Below are positions 10,601 to 22,600 of a stretch of DNA of 64,000 nucleotides, in pieces (within the stretch, counting starts at the first letter, position 1; the number at the start of each line of letters is the position of its first letter). The DNA comes from Acanthaster planci. Lineage: Eukaryota > Echinodermata > Asteroidea > Valvatida > Acanthasteridae. The DNA lies in NCBI RefSeq assembly GCF_001949145.1, contig NW_019091514.1:1-64000 (forward strand). The letters run 5' to 3'. The notes under the pieces are model-generated. The model worked only from the letters and a program-made list of their open reading frames with translations. It was not told where the DNA came from and did not search any database. A program made the position numbers and the translations under genes.

Positions 10601-13600
10601 TTCGTTATTTCAAAAAGCCAAGGTCTTTGGGGAACATTGTGCGTGCGTGAGTTAGTATATGGTTCCCCTGATAGGACTGACTTTCACGCGCACAGATGGT
10701 TGTTCCCGAATAGCCTTGTACTGAGCATGCGCTATTAAAATACCGGACTGGTTCATTAATCAGTTATGGGATCACAGAAAATGTTGATAAAAGCCTTCAA
10801 ACTCTTGAAGTAAAGCTAAAACTCGTGCCACTTCTTGAAAACAAAACCCACTCGGTTCTGTAAAATACGTGTGCATAGTGTGCACTCAAGTCCACTTGCG
10901 CGTGCCACTGTGCGGTGTCGTTTTGACGTATAATGAGAAACAGGCGAGTTTTGAGACTACTTTTTTTCCAAAGCAAATGCCGAAAATACTACAAAAAATG
11001 TTGGCTCCACCCCTCAGAGAGGCCATACAACGTCACATAATGAAATTCCGAAGTTTTTTAACAACCCCCCCCCGATTGCAGTTTTGCCCCTTTTCCCTTT
11101 AGAGAAGAATTTGGTTCTGGATCCGCCCTTGGTTGGTTAGCCTCGGTTTCATTTGAAGCAAGATATGGGACGGAGAGAACCCCCCCCCGCCTTTCTGTTG
11201 GTCATTGTTTGATCGGAATCTCAGGAATTCTTTACAGAGTTCTAGGGGGGATGTGTCAGGTAACAATAGTCTAGAGTGTGTATAGGAATTGGACAGGTAA
11301 GGGGGGTACCCCTCCGTCCCATATCTTGCCTGGTATACTCGGTTTTCGGCATGTAAATATGTGCTACAATAGTCGTTATTTTTCGCGAAGGAAAAAAAAT
11401 GAAATGTTACTTTAACGATTTGGAATGTATTCACACGTACGGTTGTGGTTTCTTATCTGGTAGTAGATTCATTGCCTTGTACCAGGGAAAAAAACATTTT
11501 CTAAGGTAAGTGTAAATAGATGTAAATGCCAGGTGAGCTTGAGGAAGATTATGTCTCCCAAGCTTTGATCGCACGATGATGCTGCATTAAATTTTGCGCG
11601 AACGAGAAATATCACTTTAACCATTTGGAATGAATTTCCATGTAGGGTTGTGCCTACTTATCTGGTAATAGATCCATTGCCTTGTACCAGGGAAAGAAAT
11701 ATTTCTCAAGGTAAGTGTAAATAGATGTAAATGCCAGGTGTGCATGAGGAAGATTATGTCTCCCAAGCTTTGATCGCACGATGATGCTGCATTAAATTTG
11801 GATCATCCCTCACCCGTAGGTCGTGAGACTCCCCCCGAACTTTTTGTACTTTATATTAACCCAAACCCCTACAACGTTTAACGTAGTGTCCAGCAGTAAG
11901 TCACTTTTACTGTGAAGATGGTTACTGTAATTGCCGTGATTTTTGTAAATTTGCTCGTATGCAGTGCCCATTATTTCATCGCTGCGCCCAACATCGTCCG
12001 CGTGGATGTTAACGAGACCATTTTAGTCAGTGTCCATGGAACCGATGCTGACGAAATACCAGTGACACTTTATTTCCACCTGGCAGGGAGCAACAACAGA
12101 ATATCAGAGAGGACCGTCATCGTGACTGAAAGTACGTGTAAAATCTGGGTACATACTGGGAAAATAGATATTTCTGGATAGTTTTAGAAATCCCATTGCA
12201 TTTGAAGTTGCTATTGAAACAGACTATATTAAGCCTAGTTTCCATGGACCTAACGCGTAGACTCATAGACGTCATCGTCGAACAGTCCTCAGTCCCAGGG
12301 TGCGTTCGAGCGAGCTATTGCGTTAACGCGAGTATACTCCTGAGCGCTATAGAACGGCTGGAGTACGAGCCAAGGGTTAGGGAGAGTATACTCCTCCTGT
12401 ACCCGAGTGTAATGCGCACGCATCCTACTCGTGTTAAAACGGGAGTAACCGCGCGAACGCACCCATAATTTTGCAGTCTTGTGGAAACCTTTTTTGTGAC
12501 AAATACAATCACAAAAGTAGTTACTCAAGGGCAAAGATGAATTTTGGCGAGCTTTTGTCATTCAGAGGACTCTCCCCCCCTGCCCCGAAGAAAAATTTTA
12601 CAAATCTGAAGGGGGCGGGAGAGAGAGAGGTGGAAGAAACAAAGGAAAAAACGAGATGAGGTGGATTAAAAATCCACCGACATATAAATATACCCTGGTA
12701 TGGACTCCCTATAAACATGTATCAGTTCGCCGCTGGTGAGTGCTTAACCCTCCCTCCCCTTTAAAAGTGCATGCTCCCCGGGCAAACATTCTAGTGACGC
12801 CTAAGAACACTTTCGCTGTTGTGTACCATGCATTTGGCCCATTTTCTCCTTATATATGACTAAGGAATGAAACCAGAATTTTCAACAAAATAACTGACTG
12901 CAAATGAATGACATCGAACTGAAGCACCAGTGTAGCTTTTAGAGGCACTTCATAAGAACATTTTTGTGGTTTCGTACGCCATTTTGTTTCAATTTTTGGT
13001 CGAATGACGCCATATTCTGTTTCATGTACACAGTCTGTTTTCTTGACATCTAACGTGCTGGCCAAGATCGATCTCGTTCCAAACACATGGAAACTAGGCT
13101 TTACATGAAAAAAGTTCTGAACTATAACTTTTAAATATAAGGGTAATTTCACAAGCATTTTTTTCTAAACTAGAAACTGAAATGCAAGGCTAACTGGTGG
13201 GGTCAGGCACATTTTGCATTAGAGTACATTTCTTTGATGCAAATTCTGTTGCTTAGCTTCGTTGCATCTGTTTGAAAGGGGAGGCGTGTGGTTTTTGCTT
13301 TGGCCGTAATTAGATTCTAGTAATTGACATGATCGCTTGTGAACTTCATAAGCTGAATCAAAAGGCAAAAATCAAAAATAGAGGCGTCGCTCTGAGTTTA
13401 CATCGCCCTTGTTTCAACGTTGAAACTGACCTCTTAGAGTACCATATTGTGTTGTTAGATGAACCACAGGTGGCTCGACTGAGCATCGAACGGTCACAGT
13501 TACCGCAGCGTCCGACACGCGGGCGAGAATTCGTCACATTAGTGGCCAGTTCCAGCTCACCTCTACTCACATTCCAGAACCAACAAGTGATTTTAATGAG

Positions 13601-16600
13601 CTACCAAGCTTCGTTTGTCTTTATTCAGACGGACAAGCCACTGTACACGCCGAACCAACGAGGTGAGTTTAGAGGATTTGGTTATTCGGTGAGGTATGTG
13701 AGTTTATTCCACGTGAACCAGGCCCAGCTGTCCACCGCTGTTGACAAACAGGTGTCAATGAACCAAGCTTTTATAGCAAAATTCCAAAATGCTTATATAA
13801 ATATATTCCGTGATATTGGTGTTACTGTGTGAGGTTCAAGTCAATAACGCACAGAGATCATCGGTTTTCCAAACGAAACGGAAAAAAGCATGGAGGCTCA
13901 TTTATGCTTTCAGAATTGATTTTCTGTAACAGGAAACAGTCTGAAAGGGTACGGGGCGCTGAGATTCGAACCATGGACACCCACACTACTTCTCGTGGGT
14001 GTCCATTACTAGGGGCGGGTGTATGTATCCCAGCACTTTCTGACCAGGGGGATGGGCTAGTGAATCATCCCCCTTTTCGTGGTAAGAAAATAGCGGATTA
14101 TAAAGAAATATTTTGACTTCCCAACGACTAAATTGTATTCAAAAGCACTCAAAAAGGCCGGGGAGAACAATTATAAGCCACGAATGAGCCGTTCTGATAT
14201 AAGAATCTGCAGAAATCTCCCACTCCTTTTCGGTAGGGAAAATGCTTTTCAAAAACTTTTGTAAGGAAATACGTCACTGCTTCTGCCAGACACGAAGTTT
14301 TGGGTTATTACTTGCTGTCCTAATCCACGCATGTAAGCGCGTGTCATGCGCAAGCAGAAGTGTTGACCTGTGTTGTTCAGTGCTGAAATGAATTCTATCC
14401 AGTCAATTTGCTGCGTTCGATTAGCTCACACAGAACAGTCCTGACCTAGGAATGGTCGTAGTGCTCTGTCAAACGAGCGAGAAGGTGGGGACGAAAGAAG
14501 TCGAACGCACCGAATATGGAGTGTTAAAAATTACGTTATGCATTTCCCCTCTCTGCGCCCCACATAAAGAGTAGTAGGGAGCGAGTGAACAGGGCAGCAG
14601 TGCGCCCCCTTGGAACAAAGCAAAAACTCTACGTCCGCTCGCCTGCCATCGCCCTTACAGGCCGCTGGGAAGATCAAATGCCTCTCACAAGATTTTGTGA
14701 AGGCAATACATCCCAGCCGTGAATTGGCAAAGCACATGATACTTTGTCCTTCCCTAACGCCGGGGGGGATCGAAAAGACTCAGAAATCCATGAGGACGAA
14801 GTTAGGCCCTGTTTGGAAAAGTTGTTCAATGAGAACCATTCTTAAAATGAGGCAGCCTATTGCAGGTGAATACACGCAGAAATAAACTCCAGGAACTTCA
14901 AAGTTGTGAGAATAAAGCAAATTACCAGATTGCAAAATGAAACGAAAATCGATCGCTTCAGTTTAGTGCGCTAAGTTTGGTTTGGGTTGGGAGCATTGTT
15001 TTATCTGTTTTTGGATGCTTCTCAAAAGCAAGAGACATTAAACAATACCGGACAGCAAAGGCCAACGACTTCCTTTCAAGATTGGAGGAAACATCGACTA
15101 GAGAATCTAAAAAATTGCCCCATTTCTTTACCAATCACAAAATGCTTCCAAAACCCGACCCCGATTTTCTGCCTACAATAATATGAAACCTTTTCCCCGC
15201 TCGTAAAATGTTTTTTAAATGTAGGGGAGGACTTTTAAACATAATTCTTCTTAGTGTGAGAACTGCACAGTCAGGAATACCCCGAGGCCCCGTCACAGCC
15301 CCTCCAATTAAGGCAACATTCAGTCATTTATTGGATGCATTATTGAAATTCCAAAACTTGCTTTAAAATTTAGATTTGAAAAAGTCGACCTCTTACCTCC
15401 AAACAGACTAAAGAATCAACAAAAGCAAAATGCAGATCTCTAAAATAAAGCATGACTGGACATAAAGTGAGAAAATTAATACCTGCGTCTACAGAGGGCG
15501 ACATACGATTCGGGAGATTTGTTGGCAGGAATAAGTTTCCAGTATTATAGGAATTCTTTTTTATGAGTTTCGTTAAGTTCTGAAAAGAGCCGTGAGGTAA
15601 CTCATCGTTTTAGACTGTGTACCCTGTCCATCGTCACTCCTGAACATGCAATACATTGTATCAAAAACCCTTTTCTACTGCAAACCTTCAAATCTTTGCT
15701 TTAGTGGTTTACTACTGTCATGTTTATATTTTCCTGTTCTTATTTTATTCGGCGACAGTTGACATTCGTGTTGTGGCTCTAAATCAGGACATGGCTCCTG
15801 CAAATCACGAGGTGAGTCTATGACAAGTGCATTTTAGTACAAAATGGAGGTATTAAACATACTTCATATATGAACCAAAATGTCCAAGTAATCACATGTA
15901 GACAATGTTCGATTTAACATCTTTGTCTGTAACAGACTAGATTCACAGTGTTAGTTCCCGTGAATTCTATTCAGTTTGTTTCAATTGATCAATAAATAAT
16001 GTTTTTATTTATGTTCACTTTGGACAAGAGAGACGAGTGGGATGCTTTCTCAGAGGCTATATCGTTTGGAAAAAAAAAGAACCAATCAAAGTGTCTGCAA
16101 GACAAGTACATGTAAAAAAGAAAAAAAATGGGAATAAAGCTTATTGTTATTCTTAATTCTCTACAATTTCCCCTGTTCTCCACGTAATTATCCTTGTTTG
16201 ACTTATAGAATAACCCTCTCAAATACCACCTTGACAACCTCAAGCAGAAGCGCCCACTCATTGGTTGAAAGGATCCACTTTGGTCGGGAGTGTTCCTTTT
16301 GTTGGTAGCGATGTGACCGTTACACGTACGTTTCCTAGTCGTACGTGAACCATTAAAGTTCAGTTCTGACCAAACGAGCCTCTGGCCCTGTCCGAAACGG
16401 GCCTCTAGAGCTACGGCTAGGTCTATTGTCTGCGCGTCTCTACGCATTTCCAATGGAGCGAAGACCTAGACCTAGCTCTAGACAAGAGATTCGGATGCAG
16501 CCTCTGTTGCTAAGAAAATAGCGCCATCTCTTGGTCCAGCTCAAGGCCCATCGTCGTTTTTACGACTGTATGCCAAAATGGTGGATTGAGCAGTATTCTA

Positions 16601-19600
16601 ATTGGTTAAAGCCCGAGTTGATAAGGTATTTGGAAATCAAAACAACTGTTGCAAACATTTCAGATACTATCGTTAAACAGGCCCAATGGCAGAAAACACT
16701 TGTTGCAAATGAACGCGTTGATCAGATAAACAGTACATGTACAGTATATTTACATCTGCATAACTGCGCTCTGCGAAAAATTAAACAAACAACCATGATA
16801 GTACGAAAACCCAAACAAAGCCCAAAACAGCTCCTTTGCTTTACTGTTTTTTTCTGTCGGCTCTCTTTCGTTGTCGAATAGTTGCAAGTCGACATTATGA
16901 GCCCAGACAAAATTACTGTGTATCGAAAACAACAGAGACCCGATAATGGATTTCTGATCCTCCAATTTGACGTCCCTGAGCACCCAGTGCTTGGAAACTG
17001 GACAGTGACTACCCGTTACGGCCATCTGGTAAGAAAGTTTGCATTTCAGCCTTCATAGTTGTAATTTTTGTATTCCATTTTCAACCCTAGTGCAAATTTT
17101 TAAACGAATTTGCAAGTGACTCAAAGCGCTGAGACATTTTACAATCAAATAATGTTTTCGTTCGATAACAGTCTGTGATGTATTCTCTGAATACTAATCA
17201 CGTCGATCGTACAAATGGTACATATTAAAACATTTCGATCAACTTGCTGGAGAAGGTTTATTCTTACTGCGTTAAGCACCGTTTCTCATACCGTACGTTC
17301 AAATCACAGTGTCCAGCATTCACTGTATACCATACAGCTTATTATGCCGGTCCACGTACGCTGATTGGTCAGTCATGATGTGAGTAAAGCTGGTTGAGGG
17401 AAGGCAAGCTGGTGTCTAATATACCATTTTATAAATCTTTGTCTTCTTCTTTTTCAAGTTTAATGCCAGCACATCGGTCCAGTTCGAAGTAAAGGAATAC
17501 GGTGAGTTAAAACAACCCCCTACCTCCAAAATAGGGACGGTTAAAATATTTTCGTGGGTAAAGAAAAATGTCAAGATACATCAGTCAGAAACACTCGTGT
17601 AATGCAAAAGGTTGGATTTAAAATAGCAAGATTATGTGGTCTTCTGCCTTTTGATTGTCAGTCATAATGAAATTGATTAGGAACTCCTATGGTGTAGTGC
17701 ATACAGTGCTGCAAACCGTGCGTGTGTACGTGAGATAGGTATTAAGGAAAATATTTAATACTGTAAATATTTTACCTCACTGGATCCCAGAAGTTCCGTA
17801 AATCTTGTTCAGATACCTTGACTTCAACTACGTTAAAATAAGTTGCTGCCACCCTGGTGGCCGCCAAATAATTTCATGTCAAGTGGAGGTTGCATGGGCG
17901 TAAATTGGGGGGGGGCGTTATAATCCCCCACTTTCTGAGGCGGGGGATGGGCAACTGAATCATCCTCCACACTTTTTTGTGGTGAGTAAAAAACTGAAGC
18001 GTAATGTAAAGAATTTTTCAGACTTCCATCGACTAAAATGCGTTCAATATCTCTCAAAAAGGGGAAACAATTTAAAAAGCCCTAAATATGCCCTTCTGAA
18101 TACATTTTACAGCTGTTCATCAATCTCACGAACATTGACCTCTATAGAGTCATATGGTGTCACCCCCTTCCCCCGCTTTTCAAGTTTTCATGGCCGGGCA
18201 AGTCATCCCCCCACCTTTCCCCAGCCCCCGCCCCCAATTACCGACACAGATTTACACCACTGGACGGCTGCCAGGAAATTTGTGTCAAACATTGCACTAT
18301 TTTGTCCATGCTTTACGAAAAAGTGGATATCGAATTCCTCGGCACTAAACTGGCTTCCGTACTACGGTAGTGCAAAATACTAGTTAATTTCCTGCACTTT
18401 AGTTTTCACTTCACCTTATATTTTGTTTTATTCCTAGTGCTTCCCAAGTTTTATGTTGAAGTCTCAACACAGTCGATGTATATTGTGCCAGGAACACCTT
18501 CCCTCGTGTCGAAAGTGAAGGCAAAGTATGATCTGAAACATCACAGAGTGCAATAGTGCATTTCCACCTTCCATTTTCCACTTTGGTTGCTCCTTCTTCA
18601 AGGGGGCAACTTACACTTAAGTTTGGGTTGTCTGGCATCATTGTATAACGACATCATTCTGGTATTGAGGCAATGGTTTAGAGGCAGGGGGCGATGTTGT
18701 AGCCCCATTTGAAAACAAACATCCATCAAAACGGATCTATCACGACAGGAAAAAATGGGAAAAAGGAAAAGGGGAGTGGAAGGAAAAAAAGGTACCATCA
18801 AGGATTCGAACAGCAGACATTCTTTGTGTTGTCTAATTTTCTAGACAGGCAAGCACCACCAACATCCTTTTCATTCCTCTTGTGCCCACGCCTGACTTAA
18901 CATCCCCCACTTAATTCAAATATCGGGGCTTTGTAATGTGGCGTTTCGCTGCTGGAAAGCCTTGTTTGGCACATGTTGTAAGATATCCGACAAAGGGGAC
19001 CCCCTCTACCGTGTCTTTTTTTTTTGGTGGACTCTTTGGAATTCCTTTTAAATTTCCGAGGGGGGTACAGTAGGCACAATAGTCCTAAGGCATACAGCTT
19101 GTGCATCACAATTAGGGAGGGGGCCCCCGCCGCATATCGTACAGGGTATCTATTTATATGAACAGTGGTGGCTAGTCGGATCGTCATCGCATGTATCCAG
19201 CAAGAAATGAGACCGAGGGACACCCCCCATATGTCCAATCACTATACACACTCTAGAATATTGTTACTTAACACATTCCCCTAGATGTCTGAAAATAATT
19301 CCTCAAATTATACTGAAACAATGACTAACACAAAGCATTGTCTCCGTCTCATATCTTGCTTCATACGTCATCATATGCCACAGTGTCACTGAAAAGGGAT
19401 ATTGTCCCAGCATCGTAGTAGCTTTTTTCTCCTCATGTTTTCTCCTAATTCCAGATATCTATTTGGCGAACCAGTTGTTGGTAACTATTACGTAAGGTAC
19501 GGAGTGTTTACAGATGACGGAAGTCTGATGACACTCCAATCGAAAGAAGGACAGGTAGGCCGTCTACATCACGAAATACCTTGGTACATGATGAAGAAAT

Positions 19601-22600
19601 TATCAAAATGATGGGTAGACAGTGCTCTGACTATTAGGGTGGCAGCCATCAACTCCGTGGTGTAACGGAGGTATACACGTGTGCTCCCGTCCTTTGAAAC
19701 TTTTAGTTAATTAAATGCAATCTCTGTACAACCGTACAAGTCCCAGTTGATATGATTTCGGTACCCCTTGAAGATTGTGTGTACCCCCTAATTACCCATA
19801 AGAAATTTCATTCTAGTTACGCTACTGTATCCGACGATCAGCTAATGTGCTTTTTTTTTCAAAATAAGCCGCTTCACGACTGTCCCTCTTGGTGCAAACG
19901 TATTCTAATTTGATGAGACCTCGCCCCTCAGAATGTCGGGAAATTCCCAAAACAAGTAGTGCTTAATAGATTTTTAATTTTTTATGTTTATTGGTACGCT
20001 TATGTTCTGTAAATAGTTAGATGACGAAGGTCAGCGTCACCAGAGTTTGGATTTAAACAATGTGGCACTGGAGAACTGGACCAAATCGCTGATGGGCAAA
20101 CGACTGATCATTCAAGCCTTTGTCACAGACTCGGCTTCAGGAGAAACCGTCAATGCCAATAACACAATGGTAACCTTCTGCCGAACCCCTTTCAAGTTCA
20201 ACTGGGACCTCATCCAAAGGTACTTCAAGAGGAAGCTACCCTTCTCAGCAAAGGCACGTGTACAATCTATCTGTTATCAAATTAAAGCAAAGGCCACGGT
20301 AAGAATAGTGCCGGTAATATATCACGACAGGCGCTTAAATTATGCGACGGCTTCTGCGTCATTTGTGGAGACAAATAAATGTATAAAAGAAGTTCGAGTT
20401 GCTTTGTGTGGTGTAATGGGAAAGGAAAACGCTTAGTGTTCAGGACGTCTGAAATCTGAATTTCTTTGTTGCTGGTGCTTTTTAGGCCTTTTTATTTCTT
20501 TTTCCTTTTGGAAAAGATCAATATTGAAAGGTTTCGAAGTCAGTTCTAAATTTCGTTGATAATTAGGAATGCGCATGTTTACAACGTGTAGGCCTAGTGG
20601 AGTTGGGAAATATATCATTGACCAACAAACCGCATCAACAAATATGGCGATTCAAATGGAAACTTCTCGAAACGCATGGGGCAGATTGCTAGACGGAGCT
20701 CGGGAGAGATTGGGGTTTGAGTTAAATCATTTTTCTTTCAAATTCCTGCTTGATAAGAAATAAAAGAAACTCAAAGGTGACCTTTGAAACTAAAACATGT
20801 CCATGTGTCGGAAGAGGACTCACAAATGATATGGAACCGTTCACCGGGGTGGCAAGATCGCCGGGAACCATAACATCGGGCCTTGAAAATAAATAGGCCT
20901 CGATTTTTTTTTCGAGAAATTAAGTACTAGTAGTGCTCGCTGAAGCCAAATTCGTTTCCTTTGTGACTCTGGCTGAAAGATCGGAAAATCACGTTTTGCG
21001 TTGTGCTGGCCCGCCATGTTGGATTTATTTAAGTTCGACTGGGCTTTTTGAATTAATGTCAACGTTTGGAACCACTGTTGTGCTTACGCCGTGTTAGCGT
21101 CGTGCTCCATTCAAGTTTATTGACACGGCATAAGTACGACATTCGAAACAGGCTTAATGAAAAGAATTGCAGAGTAATCAAAATGGGTGTAACCATTCAT
21201 CAGTCTCTAGCGATTCAAAATAATTTGTTTCTTCTCTTTTTTCTTGCCTTTGTTCCCTTTAAAGGTCAATGTTCAATTCTTGAATGGCCTCCCGGCTAGA
21301 AACATCCCTGTGATCGCCTCACCCAGAGCTCGACTGCAGAATGGTAACTTGGTTGATCTGGTTGTCTCCCGAGCAGGAAATGCTCAAGACACGTTTGAAA
21401 AGGTCTCGGGCCCCCAGGGAGAGGTGGACTTCAGGCTGGATGTACCTTCTGATGCCACCCAGATAGAAATAAGAGTAAGTACAGTGGGGAAAAAAGCTGA
21501 ACCGCAGAAACTGTGTTTAGCCTATGAATACTTTTCCAAATACTTTTTCCGCTCAGTCTGTAAACATGTAAAAATACTGAACATGATTAGAATATGGACA
21601 AATACTAGTGTTGAGCATTATTGCTTAGGAATTTGGAATTATGCTTCTAAACGTCTTTAATTAATTAAATAGACTTACTTTCATTCGGCCAAGAGAATTA
21701 GAAGCCATTTACGATGACCTGAGATCGTGGTTGGGTGGTACGCACACATTAAATGCCTCTTAGCCATTGAATGTTGTGGTCATAGAAACGACGAGTACAA
21801 ATTCTGTCCTGAATCCTCTAATATTTTAAATTTGTTTTGCTTACATTATATGGAGTTCTAATTTAAAAAAAAAAACAACGCCAACTGAGTCACACAGTTA
21901 CTACAAAAATGTAGTTGTCTTATAATGATTTTTGAATGATCAAATGCTCATCAGTACTGTTGCGTGCCTGTACAAGAAAATTTGTATGGCAATCTGAAAG
22001 AGCATTCCATTTCACTCAATATTAGGTTACACATTGTTCAAAATTAATCATTGCGGAAATTCCCGGGAAAACCTCTATTAAACATATCAAACGACATGCA
22101 TGTTGGGTTGTTAATCGTTTGATGACACAGAGTAACTTTATTGTGATTTTCATACGTGTAATGAAAAGAATAATTGAGTAGCGGATGACTATAAGTTCAA
22201 CTCAGGTATGGGGGAATTGAGACGCTTGGTGGCGGCAAACATACCGGTCTTTTTTCTGGTTCACAGCATGCGGGCGTTCCTTCTAAGCAGGGGCCAATTT
22301 TCATAGAGCTTCTTAAGCACAAAATTTGCTTAAGCGCAAAAAAAACCCTTGCTTAAAAAAACAAAGACTACCAGCTTAATATCTATTTAATTGTCATGCC
22401 AACCACAAGACAGGTGAATACTATTCCAAAACGATATACATCACTTGGAGTTTCAGTTGGCTGGTAACCTGATTTGTCAAGCAAGTTTTTTTCATGCGTA
22501 AGCAAATTTTGTGCTTAAGCAGCTCTATAAAATTGGCCCCAGGCGGTCATAGTTCAGAGCATGCGCAAAACTATGAAAAAAACCCATAGAGATCGTTCTA

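Noticed and set aside
13467-13470. Acceptor cag|GTGGCT for C3-like exon 3
   Set aside because: It looks better than ctcttag, but phase 0 cannot join the phase-1 end of exon 2; only 13438 keeps the FIQTDKPLYTPNQR frame.
14610-14885. 91-residue + frame, with a similar-looking segment near 29545-29625
   Set aside because: Both stretches share a short diverged DNA repeat (agattttgtgaaggcaatac / agattttagtgaaggaaatac), not a protein domain; no splice context fits the surrounding gene.
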